Shown here piece by piece: positions 1-15,499 of a DNA stretch of 64,000 bases. The translations under genes and the position numbers were made by a program. The DNA lies in assembly GCF_050003625.1 (NCBI RefSeq), contig NC_134398.1, positions 21,800,622-21,864,621 of the forward strand. The letters run 5' to 3'. A model generated the notes under the pieces. It worked only from the letters and a program-made list of their open reading frames with translations, was not told the DNA's origin and searched no databases. The stretch comes from Haematobia irritans (Eukaryota > Arthropoda > Insecta > Diptera > Muscidae). Within the stretch, counting starts at the first letter, position 1. Each line of letters begins with the position of its first letter.

Positions 1-736
1 GTATGTCTCCCTATGCCCTTTTATTTTTATTAAAAAGTCAGGAACCTGATATAAATTTCATAACCCGTTTTTTCCGTAAAATTTCAGTCGGGGGAGTTTA
101 GTTTTGTTTGTACTTTCAAAACAAAAAAAAAATCGGCAAAGGGGAGGTCCCCCTCCCCGACCAAATACCGAAAAATAATGTAGCGGATTTTTGTCTAGAT
201 GCCAACCCCAACATTCAATGAAAATTTCAAGCAAATCGCATAATTTTGTTCCAAGTTTCAAAAAGTAGGGCAAGGGGGAGGTCCCCCTCCCCAACCACAT
301 ATGAAATCATCAGGTACCCCATATTAATTCCATAACCTCACCACATGTTTTCTGTAAATCTCAGATAATTTAGAGAATTTTAGTTTCTTCACTGTACTTT
401 AAAAAAGTCGAACAAAGGGGAGGCCCCCCTCCTCCACCAAATATCGAAATAAAAAGTAGCGGATCTTTGTGTAGATGCCAACCCCAATCTTCAATGAAAA
501 TTTCAAGCAAATCGGTCAACTTTGATCTAATTTTCAAAAAGTCGGACAAAGGGGAGGTTCCTCTCCGCGACCATATGTCAAAAAATGAGGTACCCTATTT
601 TCAGCACATGAGTGCCCCCCACGATCTCTGAAAGTTTCAAGTACATCGGTTCAGCCGTTTTCGCGCCAACCCGGAACATACAAATAAACAAACAAACAAA
701 TAAACAAACATAATTTGAATTTTATATATATATAGA
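1..736 (-). mobile_element. Non-autonomous Helitron, 5'-end portion, reverse orientation
   Basis: Read on the minus strand, the element begins TCTATATATATA at 736, preceded by A at 737, as expected for Helitron insertion between A and T. It then carries a (GTTT)n-rich segment, a CCGAAACGGCTGAACCGAT-like block (here diverged) and several GGGGAGG..CCCCC blocks. The same order is seen in the complete copy at 56777-58758, and the two are clearly homologous over about 720 bp. The copy runs off the left edge of the window, so its 3' CTAG end is not seen. No Rep/helicase coding is visible; the open stretch at 58-300 is GC-rich repeat, not a gene. Seen: termini and homology. Known: Helitrons start TC, end CTRR and insert in AT without duplication. 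Confidence 0.8.
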
Positions 737-740
737 TTTT

Positions 741-3700
741 ATCAAAACTTTATTTCTATAGAAATTTTTTTTTTCAAAATTTTATTTCTATATAAAATTT
801 TGTCAAAATTTTATTTCTATAGAAATTTTTTTTTTCAATATTTTATTTCTATAGAAAATTTTGTCAAAATTTTATTTCCATAGAAATTTTTTTCAATTTT
901 TTTTCTATAGAAAATTTTGCCAAAATTTTATTTCTATAGAAAATTTTGACAAAATTTATTATATAGAAATTTTTGTCAAAACCTTATTTTTGTCAAAATT
1001 TTATTCCTATAGAAAAATTTTTCAAAATGTTATTTCTATAGAAAATTTTGTCAAAATTTTATTTCTGTATAAAATTTTGTCAACATTTTAAATCTATAGA
1101 AAATTTTGTCAAAATTTTATGTCGATAGAAAAATTTGTCAAAATTTTATTTCTATAGATAATTTTGCCAACATTTATTTTATAGAAAATTTTGCAAAATC
1201 CTGTTTTTGTCAAAAATTTATTTCCATAGAAAATTTTGTTAAAATTTTATTTCTATAGACAATTTTTGACAAAATTTTACTTCTTTAGACAAATTTTATT
1301 TCTATAGAAATGTTTGTTAAAATTTTTTGTCAACATTTTGATTCCTCTTGAAAATTTTGTCAAAAATTTATTTCTATACAAAATGTTGTCAAAATTTTGA
1401 TTTCTATAGAAGATTTTGTCAAAATTTTTATTTCTATAGACAATTTGTACAAAATTTTATTTCTATAGAAAATTGTGTCAAAATTTTATTTCTGTAAAAA
1501 ATTTGGTCAAAATTTTATTTCTATAGAAATTTTTGTCAATATTTTATTTCGATAGAAATTTTTTGTCAAAACTTTATTTATATAGAAAAGTTTGTTCAAA
1601 TTTTATTGTTATAGAAAATTTTGTTCAAATTTTATTGTTATAGAAAATTTTGTTCAAATTTTATTGCTATAGAAAATTTTTGTCAAAATTTTATTTCTAT
1701 AGAAAATTTTGTCAAAATTTTATTTCTATAGAAAATTTTTGTCAAAATTTTATTTCTATAGAAAATTTTTTCAAAATTTTATTTCCATAGAAAATTTAGT
1801 CAAAATTTTATTTCTATAGAACATTTTTTTTTACAGAAAATATTGTAAAAATTTTTATTTCTATAAAAATTTTTATTTCTATAGAAACTTGGTCAAAGTT
1901 AATTATAAAGAAAATTTTCTCAAAATTTTATTTCTATAGTAAATTTTACCAAAATTTTATTTCCATAGAAAATTTTGTCAATTTTTTTTTTCTATAGAAA
2001 ATATTGTCAAAATTTTTATTTCCATAAAAATTTTTATTTCTATAGAAAGGTTGGTCAACATTTTATTTCCATAGAAAATTGTGTTTATTGTGTGTTTATT
2101 TCTACAGAAATGTTTGTTCAAATTTGATTGCTATAGAAAATTGTTTCAAAATTTTATTTCTGTAGAAATTTCGTTAACATTTTTGTCAAAATTTTGATTT
2201 CTATAGAAAGTGTTGTCAAAATGTTATCAAAATTTTATTTCCATAGAAAATTGTGTTAAAATTTTATTTCTATAGAAAAATTTTGACAAAATTTTATTTA
2301 TATGGAAATGTTTGTTCAAATTTGATTACTATAGAAAATTGTGTCAAAATTTTATTTCTGTAGAAAATTTCGTTAAAATTTTTGTCAAAATTTTGATTTC
2401 TATAGAAAATGTTGTCAAAATTTTATTGCTATAGAAAATTTTGTCAACATTTTATTTCTATAGAAAATTGTGTCAAAATTTTATTTCTATAGAAAATTTT
2501 GTTAACATTTTTGTCAACATTTTGATTCCTCTTAAAAATTTTGTCAAAATTTTATTTCTATAGAAAATTTTGTCAAAATTTTATTTCTATAGAAAATTTT
2601 GTCAAATTTTTATTTCTATAGAAAATTTTTCAAAATTTTATTTCGATAGAAAAAATTGTCAAAATTTTATTTCTATAGAAAATTTTGCTAACATTTTATT
2701 TCTACAGAAAATTTTGTCAAAATTTTATTTCTATAGAAAATTTTGTCAAAATTTTATTTCTATAGAAAATATTTGTCAAAATTTTATTTCCATAGAAAAT
2801 TGTGTTAAAATTGTATTTCTATAGAAACATTTTGTCGAATTTTTGTTCGATAGAAATTTTTGCTAAAATTTGATTGCTATAGAAAATTGTGTCAAAGTTG
2901 ATGATTCATCTTGAAAATTTTGTCAAAAATTTATTTCTATAAAAAATGTTGTCAAAATTTTGATTTCTATAGAAGATTTTGTCAAAATTTGTATTTCTAT
3001 AGACAATTTTGTCAAAATTTTATTTCTATAGAAAATTTTGTCAAGATTTTATTTTTAAAGAAAATTTTGCAAAATTTTATGTCGATAGAAAAATTTGTCA
3101 AAATTTTATTTCTATAGAAAATTTTGCCAAAATTTATTATATAGAAAATTTTGTCAAAATCTCATTTTTTGTAAAATTTCATTTCTATAGAAAATATTTG
3201 TCAAAATTTTATTTCTATAGAAAATTTTGTCAAAATTTTATTTCCATAGAAAATTGTGTTAAAATTTTATTTCTATAGAAAAATTTGGACAAAATTTTTT
3301 TCTATAGAAATGTTTGTTAAAATTTGATTGCTATAGAAAATTGTGTGTAAATTTTATTTCTGTAGAAAATTCCTTTAAAATTTTTGTCAAAATTTTGATT
3401 TCTATAGAAATGTTGTCAAAATTTTATGTCTATAGAAAATTTTGTCAAAATTTTATTTCTATAGAAAATTGTGTCAAAATTTTTATTTCTATAGAAAATT
3501 TTGTTAACATTTTGGTCAATATTTTGATTCCTCTTACAAATTTTGTCAAAATTTTACTTCTATAGAAAATTGTGTTAAAATTTTATTTCTATAGAAAAAT
3601 TTTGATAAAATTTTTTTCTACAGAAATGTTTGTTAAAATTTGATTGCTATAGAAAATTGTGTCAAAATTTTATTTCTGTAGAAAATTTCGTTAAAATTTT

Positions 3701-3866
3701 TGTCAAAATTGTGATTTCTATAGAAAATATTGTCAAAATTTTATTTCTATAGAAAACTTTGTCAAACTTTTATTTCTATAGAAAAATTTTGTTCAAATTT
3801 TATTTCCATAGAAAATTGTGTTAAAATTTTATTTCTATAGAAACATTTTGACAAAATTTTATTTCA
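741..3866 (+). repeat. 29-bp AT-rich minisatellite array, forward orientation
   Basis: More than a hundred degenerate copies of a 29-bp unit whose core is the 12-bp palindrome TTTCTATAGAAA, followed by ATTTTGTCAAAATTTTA. Variants (CCATAG, CGATAG, GTCAACA, GATTGCTATAG) recur in blocks. For example, a block beginning ATGTTTGTTAAAATTTGA is seen near 3307 and 3625, with relatives near 2109 and 2305, which indicates higher-order repeats. Open frames across it give proteins of the type KFYFYRKFCQNFISIENF and are translations of the repeat, not genes. It starts directly beside the Helitron end at 736. Confidence 0.95.
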
Positions 3867-4080
3867 AATGCATATATCATCTGTGATGCGCATTTAGACT
3901 GATCGTCTGTACGAAGTACACATAGTGTACCATAGTATATGTAATGATATAATGGCATAATTTATTAGCCTATCATTACCGGTTATTTTTATGGTGTAGG
4001 GAAACGTGAAAATGTTGTCAAAACTGGTTGGGAAGACAGCTGTTTCGGATTTCCACATCCTTATCAGTTCCCTTTATTGG
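3867..4080. other. Non-array spacer with a possible Penelope-like tail fragment
   Basis: This is the first non-array sequence after 741. Most of it is unrecognised. At about 4035-4075 the string CAGCTGTTTCGGATTTCCAC followed by ATCCTTATCAG parallels GTTTCGGAATTACCACATTC followed by CTCATCAG, found on the minus strand at 31990-32040 and 32437-32480. Such TTTCGG...CATC(A)G tails are typical of Penelope-like retroelement repeats, but no coding part is present. The family call is therefore an inference and weak. Confidence 0.35.
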
Positions 4081-4197
4081 ATACCACAGTGGTGAACTTC
4101 TCTCAGTGATAAGAGAGAAGTTCACCACTGTGGTATCACAATGGACTGAATAGTCTAAGTGAGCCTGATACATCGGGCTGCCACATAACCTAACCTA
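4081..4197 (-). mobile_element. SINE 3' fragment in foldback configuration
   Basis: Positions 4113-4197 are the minus-strand 3' part of the SINE also found at 18346-18706 and 54242-54480. It ends in (CCTAA)n at about 4178-4196. Its first 24 bases are repeated in perfect inverted orientation at 4081-4104, with an 8-nt spacer (AGTGATAA), giving a perfect 24-bp stem. The duplicated inverted arm is not present in the other copies, so it arose here. Confidence 0.75.
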
Positions 4198-4299
4198 ACC
4201 TAACCTTATTGGACGATCTACTGATCTCAATTATTAGACTATGGTGGTATGTAATTCTTCTATTGCAAAGAACGAGCTTAAGCAAATCCAACATGTTCA

Positions 4300-4374
4300 A
4301 AAAAAAAAAAAAAAAAGGAAATGCAGTAGAAAACATTTTCACCTTCCAACTACTACTGCATTTCTTTTTTTTTG
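4300..4374. repeat. Small foldback flanked by poly-A / poly-T
   Basis: An A-tract followed by GGAAATGCAGTAG is mirrored about 30 bases later by CTACTGCATTTC and a T-tract, giving an imperfect hairpin of about 75 bp. It sits between the SINE fragment and the next minisatellite block. It could be a tiny MITE or the product of an inverted duplication; no target duplication is evident. Confidence 0.5.
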
Positions 4375-5152
4375 GTTAACATTTTTGTCAAAATTTTGAT
4401 TTCTATAGAAAATTTTTGTCAAAATTTTATTTCTATAGAAAATTTTGTCAAAATTTTATTTCTATAGAAAATTTTGTTCAAATTTTATTGTTATAGAAAA
4501 TTATGTTCAAATTTTATTGCTATAGAACATTTTTGTCAAAATTTTATTTCTATAGAAAATTTTATCAACATTTTATTTTTATAGAAAATTTTGTCAACAT
4601 TTTATTTCCAAAGAATATTTTGTCAAAATTTTATTTCTATAGAAAATTTGCTCAAAATTTCATTTCTACAGAAAACTTTCTTAAAATATATAAACAGTTT
4701 TGTCAAAATTTTGATTTCTATAGAAAATTTTTTTAAAATGTTATTTCTATAGAAAATTTTGTCAAAACTTTATTTCTATAGAAAATTACATTTTATTTCC
4801 AAAGAATATTTTGTCAAAATTTTATTTCTATAGAAAATTTTGTCAAAATTTCATTTCTATAGAAAATTTTATCAAAATTTCATTTCTATAGAAAATTTTC
4901 TCAACATTTTATTTCTATATAAAATTTTGTTAAAATTTTATTTCTATAGAAAATTTTGTCAAAATTGTATTTCCATAGAAATTTTAATCAAAATTTTATT
5001 TATATAAAAAATTTTGTCAACATTTTATTTATATAAAAAATGTTTTCAAAATTTTATTTCCATAGAAAATTTTGTCAAAATTTTATTTCCATAGAAAATT
5101 TTGCCAACATTTTATTTCTATATAAAATTTTCTCAAAATTTTTTTTCTAAGA
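4374..5152 (+). repeat. 29-bp minisatellite array, forward orientation
   Basis: Continuation of the TTTCTATAGAAA unit seen at 741-3866. It was apparently split from that array by the SINE and spacer. It ends at CCCGGCCGTATATATTT, which resembles the ACGGCCGTATATACTTGT terminus of the DINE-like element ending at 16315, so a scrap of that family probably abuts the array. Confidence 0.9.
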
Positions 5153-5851
5153 CCCGGCCGTATATATTTATTTATGTTTAATGACGCTATATGACAATTT
5201 TTGCAACATTTGACCATATAGTTAAACACAGTTCAATTAATATTTTATGTATGATAAGAGAATTTGTTGCTGTTATGCACATAGCTTAAAGCTTTCCAAC
5301 AAATGGGCGTTTGTATTTATGAATTTAAACACTAATTTAGATGTTAAGTTACCAAATGGGTGATAATAATTTAGCAATCAGATGATTATAACTTTGAAAT
5401 GATTACATCGTTTAGACTAAACAAGCAAACACCATATCCTGGGGGGAGGCATTCAAACAGTTTAAAATTTATATATATTGTTCATATTAGAGTGAGATAT
5501 CAATCTAAAAAAAAAATCAAAACAACCGTATAGCTAATATGCCACTTAATACATAGTTAATTTTATAATCAAATCTATGGGAACACTTTCAAGTAGCCGC
5601 TATAATATTAGGCAAAGAGCAGTGAGAAATAGCAACATTTTGTAGAATTACACGTTAATCTCAGGCATTTTATTTAACGAGAGTTAGAAATACGGTGTAA
5701 ATGAAATTTTTTTATTAAACGATACTTACATAGAAAAAAAAATACAAAACTAGCTCCGATTAACAATTTGAAAATGTAATCAACTAAAAACCTACAGGTT
5801 GAATTACACACCATGCGTAAATCCGTGCGTTGATGGAAGGGTTGATTTTTG
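5153..5851. other. AT-rich sequence without recognisable gene
   Basis: About 700 bp of apparently single-copy AT-rich sequence. No ORF of note, no splice pair and no repeat family recognised on either strand. It separates two minisatellite blocks of opposite orientation and may be an intron or intergenic remnant. Confidence 0.5.
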
Positions 5852-6510
5852 TATACCCTCCACCATAGGATGGGGGTATATAAACTTTGTCATTCCGTTT
5901 GTAACACATTGAAATATTGCTCTAAGACCCCATAAAGTATATATATCCTGGGTCGTGGTGAAATTCTGAGTCGATCTGAGCATGTCCGTCCGTCCGTCTG
6001 TCCGTCTGTTGAAATCACGCTAACTTCCGAACGAAAGAAGCTACCGACTTGAAACTTGGCACAAGTAGTTGTTATTGATGTAGGTCGGATGGTATTGCCA
6101 ATGGGCCATATCGGTCCACTTTTACGTATAGCCCCCATATAAACGGACCCCTAAATTTGGCTTGCGGAGCCTCAAAGAGAAGCAAATTTCATCTGATCCG
6201 ACTGAAATTTGGTACATGGTGTTAGTATATGGTTCCTAACAAGTATGCAAAAATTGGTCTACATCGGTCAATAATTATATATAGCCCCCATATAAACCGA
6301 TCCCCCGGTTTGGCTTGCGGAGCCTCTAAGAGAAGCAAATTTCATCTGATCCGACTGAAATTTGGTACATAGTGTCAGCATATGATCTATAACAACCATG
6401 CAGAAATTGGTCCACATCGATACTTAATTATATATAGCCCCCATATAAACCGATCCCCAGATTTGGCTTGTGGAGCCTTAAAGAGAGGCAAATCTCATCC
6501 GATCCGACTG
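5852..6510 (+). mobile_element. DINE-1/Helentron-like element, 5' part (subfamily with TCCACCAT head)
   Basis: Begins TATACCCTCCACCATAGG, whose first 29 bases fold back on themselves (CCATAGGATGG centre). The head module then follows in order: TTTGTCATTCCGTTTGTAAC, CCATAAAGTATATATAT, CTGAGTCGATCTGAGC, then (GTCC)n. About two of the internal 155-bp repeats (core ATATATAGCCCCCATATAAA) follow. The element breaks at about 6511, where a reverse-orientation minisatellite array starts; the usual tail is absent. The relatives at 13654, 20068 and 45987 are the same subfamily. Confidence 0.75.
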
Positions 6511-9746
<3,236 letters not shown>

Positions 9747-9883
9747 CTATAATGGTACAAGTTAAGGTTATGATAACATTATCCTTACTTTTCTTATAAA
9801 ATTTATATTACATTTAAAAATCTAAGTTTTTGAATTACAGTATTTATTGTCTTACAGTCATGTATCCAATATAATATATGTAA

Positions 9884-10764
9884 TAGTAGTAGTTGTTGTT
9901 GCCACAGTGATGTTGACAAGATGTTAAATGAAGATAATAACTGAACTGAATTAACAGTCATTTGATGAATGGTGGTATCTACATAACATTCATCAATGGC
10001 TGTTAATTCAGTTCAGTTATTATTAGAGGTCTGCACAATTCCATTTGTAAATGCAGAGTACACGTGTGCTTGCTACATGAGTACATCTATTTGAGAGAGT
10101 CGCAAAACTATTGGTACACATTTTGATGAACACCAAAAGCCACGAGTAACTTCTTGTTGCTACTCTGATGTCGTCACTACCAACAAACACATATTCCTCT
10201 CTCTCTCTCTCTTATTGAAATGTACTCAGAGTGATCACGTCGAGGATGTTGCGAAAACAAAACTTCATAGAGTACTCCATGTACCACGTGCAGTTTCAGA
10301 AATACAAAAAAACAGTTACTCTGAATAATATATGTTTTGATTTGTTATAAAGAACGGCAAACGTTAAGGTAAGTGTGTGACATACATAAATATATGAAAT
10401 ATGTGATATACATACATATCATTGATTAATAATAATGGAAAGTTTTGCTTCGCATATAACTGAGAAATACTTGTGGTACCACGTGAAGTGAAGAGAATCC
10501 ATGTTGTACTTTTTCTCAAGTACTTACATTTTTATTGTTCCTTTTTTTCGGAACACATATTGTTTCGGATAAGTACTTGGTGGTATTTGACAAGCAAGTG
10601 TTCTCTTCACTTCACTACTTGCGCTCTGAGAGAAAGACAGTGTATGTACTATATTCGACAGCGAATTGCATACATGTAGTGAAAAGTTACTCGATGCAGA
10701 CCTCTAGTTATTATCTTCATTTAACATCTTGTCAACATCACTGTGGCAACAACAACTACTACTA
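9884..10764. mobile_element. Foldback element split by a hAT insertion
   Basis: Without the insertion at 10024-10706 this is about 190 bp with two arms of about 88 bp and a 15-nt loop. The left arm (9884-9971) starts TAGTAGTAGTTGTTGTTGCC; the right arm (9987-10023 plus 10715-10764) ends with its complement, GGCAACAACAACTACTACTA. The arms pair along essentially their whole length, with one indel and one mismatch near the loop. Long near-perfect arms with a short loop fit a foldback MITE or a recent inverted duplication. I could not define a target duplication. Confidence 0.75.
10024..10706. mobile_element. Non-autonomous hAT-like element with 8-bp target duplication
   Basis: The 683-bp element begins TAGAGGTCTGCA and ends TGCAGACCTCTA (12-bp perfect inverted ends). 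It is flanked by a perfect 8-bp direct repeat, GTTATTAT (10016-10023 and 10707-10714). Eight-base duplications and short ends of this type are hallmarks of the hAT superfamily. No transposase is recognisable: the 105-codon frame at 10535-10852 runs out of the element into the flanking foldback and is not a gene. It sits inside the right arm of the foldback at 9884-10764 and is therefore younger than it. Confidence 0.85.
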
Positions 10765-12406
10765 CTGCTACATCTACACCCTAAGAGACAAGTGTCTGTT
10801 ATTTACAGATCGTTTATTTCAGATTTGTAACGGATGCTGTTGTTGTTGTTAAATATGTTGTCGTTTTGACGATATCTCTTGATGATCATGTTACTCAATG
10901 CACTGAAGATACATGTTCATTGAAGATTGTTATGTTAGAGTTTGGAGAATATGTAGAAAAACTGCTCGTTGTTTTTTGAGAAATTGGGAAAATATTTTTT
11001 TTTTTAGCTCTTGACAAATTCAAAAATTTGTTACTTGAAATAGAGGGCGGATTTTTTTGTTTGGTTGTAAAGGAAATGCTAAATTGATATCAGACCTTTC
11101 TCAATGTTAACCATAAGAATGTAATTATTTATAGAAATTCTAACATTTGTCATCTGGTTGTCTGGCACAATGATGGCCCATGAAGGTCAATAACGTTGTC
11201 GCTGTTGTTCTTGTTTGGATTTGAATATGGAAAGAGGGATTACCCAATCATTGAACCAAAGAGGATGACAAATAATTGTCAATTATAAGCATAGAACATC
11301 CAATTATAACAAACGAAACAAAAAAAAAAAGCATAAAACAAAAGTCATGCCAAAGCCCTTCCCTAATATGTATGTACGTGGTTGATGTGATGGTATTCGC
11401 TAAGATATCCATTCATTCACCAGCCATCCATTGAATTTCCCCTTAATACACACAACAAAAATTCACTACAAATTCAAATGCGAAATTTATCATCATTATC
11501 AATGCCTCCCTAGACAACTGACAATATTGAAATTTTCATCATTCATGTTCTGGGCCTATCATGATGAACATTGGTGATCCTACACAGAGAGTATTCATTA
11601 TCGTAATGAGCAATGAAATCGAAACTGAAACCCAAAACTTACGCATGTGATTTAAAATTCTGAATTGTGTGTGTGTGTGTGTTTTTTTTTGAAAATCTTT
11701 AATGGAAACAACAACTTTGCCATTATAGGCTTAAATATTCGTTGTCGTCTGGATCATAGGCTGGGTATTTTGGCGTTGACAGTAGTAGTGTCATGCTTGA
11801 TTAAACTCTAAATAGCACTCTGGGGTGATGATGCTATTCACTCAGATCCCCAACAGACACAAAAGCCAACAAAAGCTAAGTTTTTATTTTGTTGCGTCTA
11901 TAGGCAAACTATCGCCTATATAATCGAAATATTTTTCTAGATTTTATGTTGTGTATACTATAAGTTTTTGTTTTTTTTTTTCAAAAGTATTTTATTTTCA
12001 TGTAACCAAATATTGACACAGTCTGTTTCAGAAGTACATATGTCAAACAACAACAAAAACAAAGCACACTTACTGGCAAAATAGCACCAACTACAAATTT
12101 CGAAAAAAAAAAAATACATTGGAAACTATTGTCAAGAATTTCTTCTACATCTAGCGATAAGATTTGTAAGCTTAGAATATTGAATTTTTTGTTGTATCAC
12201 TTATAAAAATCTCTTTGATGATTTTTATATTTCGGCAATTTTTTTTATTACATTTCACTTGAGAGGGATACAATGTCACTAGGGCTTTGGAAATTAAAAT
12301 TTTATGACTTTATAATGACAACCCCCTGGTATATTTAAAAATGGGCGTTGTAGAGAATTTTGCATGGCGTGTGGCCTTTTGTAAATCAGACAAATTGTTA
12401 GATTTT
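10765..12406. other. Unique-looking sequence, no gene recognised
   Basis: About 1.6 kb of non-array sequence with mixed composition. It contains a (GT)n run at about 11666-11682 and several homopolymer A/T runs. I see no ORF with protein-like composition and no convincing acceptor/donor pair. Plausibly intronic or intergenic host DNA. Confidence 0.5.
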
Positions 12407-14572
12407 TATACCCTTCACCACTACTGTGGTACAGGGTATAATAAGTTTGTGCATTTGTATGTAACGCCAAGAAGGAGTAATCATAGACCAACTTTTTAGT
12501 ATACGGATCGGCTTAGAATTAAATTCTGAGTCGATTTAGCGATGTCCGTCTGTCTGTCTGTTGATGTATTTTTGTGTGCAAAGTACAGCTCGCAGTTTTA
12601 GTCCGATTGTCCTAAAATTTGGTATAGGGTTCTGTTTCGGCTCAAAGACGATCCCTATTGATTTGGAAAAAAACCGGTTCAGATTTAGATATAGCTGCCA
12701 TATATATTTTTCACCAATCTGGTCATAATTGGCGTGTATATCAACCGATCTTCCTCAAATTCTGTACATCCGAATATTTTACGGGTCTCGACTTGCAAAA
12801 TATCAGCCAAATTGGTTCAGATTTAGATATAGCTCCCATATATAGATTTCGCCCGATTTACACTCATTTGCCCACAGAGGCCAATTTTTAACTCGGATTT
12901 AGTTGAAATTTTGCACAGGGAGTAGAATTAGCATTGTAGCCATGCGTGCCAAATTTGGTTGAAATCGGTTCAGATTTGGATATATCTCCCATATATAGCT
13001 TTCGCCCGATTTACACTCATATGACCACAGAGGCCAATTTTTTGCTCCGATTTAGTTGAAATTTTGCGCAGGGAGTAGAATTAGCATTGTAGCCATGCGT
13101 GCCAAATTTGGTTGAAATCGGTTCAGATTTGGATATATCTCCCATATATAGCTTTCGCCCGATTTACACTCATATGACCACAGAGGCCAATTTTTAACTC
13201 CGATTTAGTTGAAATTTTGCACAGGGAGTAGAATTAGCATTGTTGCTATGCGTGCCAAATTTGGTTGAAATCGGTTCAGATTTGGATATATCACCCATAT
13301 ATAGCTTTCGCCCGATTTAAACTCATATGACCACAGAGGCCAATTTTTAACTCCGATTTAGTTGAAATTTTGCACAGGGAGTAGAATTAGCATTGTAACT
13401 ATGCGTGCCAAATTTGATTGAAATCGGTTCAGATTTGGATATATCTCCCATATATAGCTTTCGCCCGATTTACACGCATATGACCACAGAGGCCAATTTT
13501 TAACTCCGATTTAGTTGAAATTTTGACCAGGGAGTAGAATTAGCATTGTTGCTATGCGTGCCAAATTTGGTTGAAATCGGTTGAGATTTGGATATATCTC
13601 CCATATATAGCTTTCGCCTAATTTACACTCATATGACCACAGAGGCCAATTTTTATACCCTCCATCATAGGATGGGGGTATATTAACTTTGTCATTCCGT
13701 TTGTAACACATCGAAATATTGCTCTAAGACCCCATAAAGTATATATATTCTGGGTCGTGGTGAAATTCTGAGTCGATCTAAGCATGTCCGTCCGTCCGTC
13801 CGTCCGTCCGTCCGTCTGTTGAAATCACGTTAACTTCCGAACGAAACAAGCTATCGACTTGAAACTTGGCACAAGTAGTTGTTATCGATGTAGGTCGGAT
13901 GGTATTGAAAATGGGCCATATCGGTCCACTTTTACGTATAGCCCCCATATAAAGGGACCCTCAGATTTGGCTTGTGGAGCCTCTAACAGAAGCATATTTC
14001 ATCCGAACCGGCTGAAATTTGGTACATGGTGTTGGTATATGGTCTCTAATAACCATGCGAAAATTGGTCCATATCGGTCCATAATTATATATAGCCCCCA
14101 TATAAACCGATCCCCAGATTTGGCTTGTGGAGCCTCTAAGAGAAGCATATTTGATCCGATCCGGCTGAAATTTGGTACATGGTGTTAGTATATGGTCTCT
14201 AACAATCATGCAAAAATTGGTTGACATCGGTCCATAATTATATATAGCCCCCATATAAACCGATCGCCAGATTTGGCTTGCGGAGCCTCAAAGAGAAGCA
14301 AATTTCATGCGATCCGGCTGAAATTTGGTACATGATGTTGGTATATGGTCTCTAACAACCATGCAAAAATTGGTCCACATCGGTCCATAATTATATATAG
14401 CCCCCATATAAACCGATCCCCAGATTTGGTTTGTGGAGCCTCTAAGAGAAGCATATTTCATCCGATCGTGCTGAAATTTGGTACAGGGTGTTGGTATATG
14501 GTCTCTAGCAACCATGCATAAATTGGTCCATATCGGTCCATAATTATATATAGCCCCCATATAAACCGATCC

Positions 14573-15499
14573 CCAGATTTGGCTTGTGGAGCCTCTAAGT
14601 GAAGCATATTTCATCCGATCCGGCTGAAATTTGGTACATGGTGTTGGTATATGGTCTCTAACAATCATGCAAAAATTGGTCCACATCGGTCCATAATTAT
14701 ATATAGCCCCCATACAAACCGATCTCCAGAGTTGGCTTGCGAAGCCTCAAAGAGAAGCAAATTGCATCCGATCCGGCTGACATTTGGTACATGGTATTGG
14801 TATATGGTCTCTAGCAACCGTGCAGAAATTGGTCCACATCGGTCCATAATTATATATAGCGCACATATAAACCGATCCCCAGATTTGGGTTGCGGAGCCT
14901 CTAAGAGAAGCAAATTTCATCCGATCCGGCTGAAATTTGGTACATGGTATTGGTATATGGTCTCTAGAAACCTTGCAAAAATTGGTCCATATCGGTCCAT
15001 AATTATATATAGCCCCCATATAAAACGTTCTCCAGATTTGGCTTGTGGAGCCTCTAAGTGAAGCATATTTCATCCGATCCGGCTGAAATTTGGTACATGG
15101 TGTTGGTATATGGTCTCTAACAATCATGCAAAAATTGGTCCACATCGGTCCATAATTATATATAGCCCCCATACAAACCGATCTCCAGATTTGGCTTGCG
15201 AAGCCTCAAAGAGAAGCAAATTGCATCCGATCCGGCTGACATTTGGTACATGGTATTGGTATATGGTCTCTAGCAACCGTGCAGAAATTGGTCCACATCG
15301 GTCCATAATTATATATAGCGCACATATAAACCGATCCCCAGATTTGGGTTGCGGAGCCTCTAAGAGAAGCAAATTTCATCCGATCCGGCTGAAATTTGGT
15401 ACATGGTATTGGTATATGGTCTCTAGAAACCTTGCAAAAATTGGTCCATATCGGTCCATAATTATATATAGCCCCCATATAAAACGTTCTCCAGATTTG
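14573..15499 (+). repeat. 459-bp near-identical tandem duplication inside the DINE-like element
   Basis: Three consecutive 153-bp repeats starting near 14573 are copied again exactly 459 bases downstream. The open frames at 14651 and 15110, and their minus-strand partners, translate almost identically. The copies differ by one visible base (GAGTTGG versus GATTTGG). Adjacent 153-bp repeats differ far more from each other, so the 459-bp block duplicated recently as a unit, or an assembler duplicated it. Confidence 0.85.

Noticed and set aside
861..3565. Many 60-150 codon open frames reading KFYFYRKFCQNFISIENFVK and similar here and in every other array
   Set aside because: They are translations of the 29-bp minisatellite (29 is not a multiple of 3, so all frames look alike). 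They end at random and have no independent coding signal.
10535..10852. 105-codon frame ending in poly-Cys
   Set aside because: It crosses the right end of the hAT-like element into the foldback arm and a GTT repeat; there is no domain and no conserved start.
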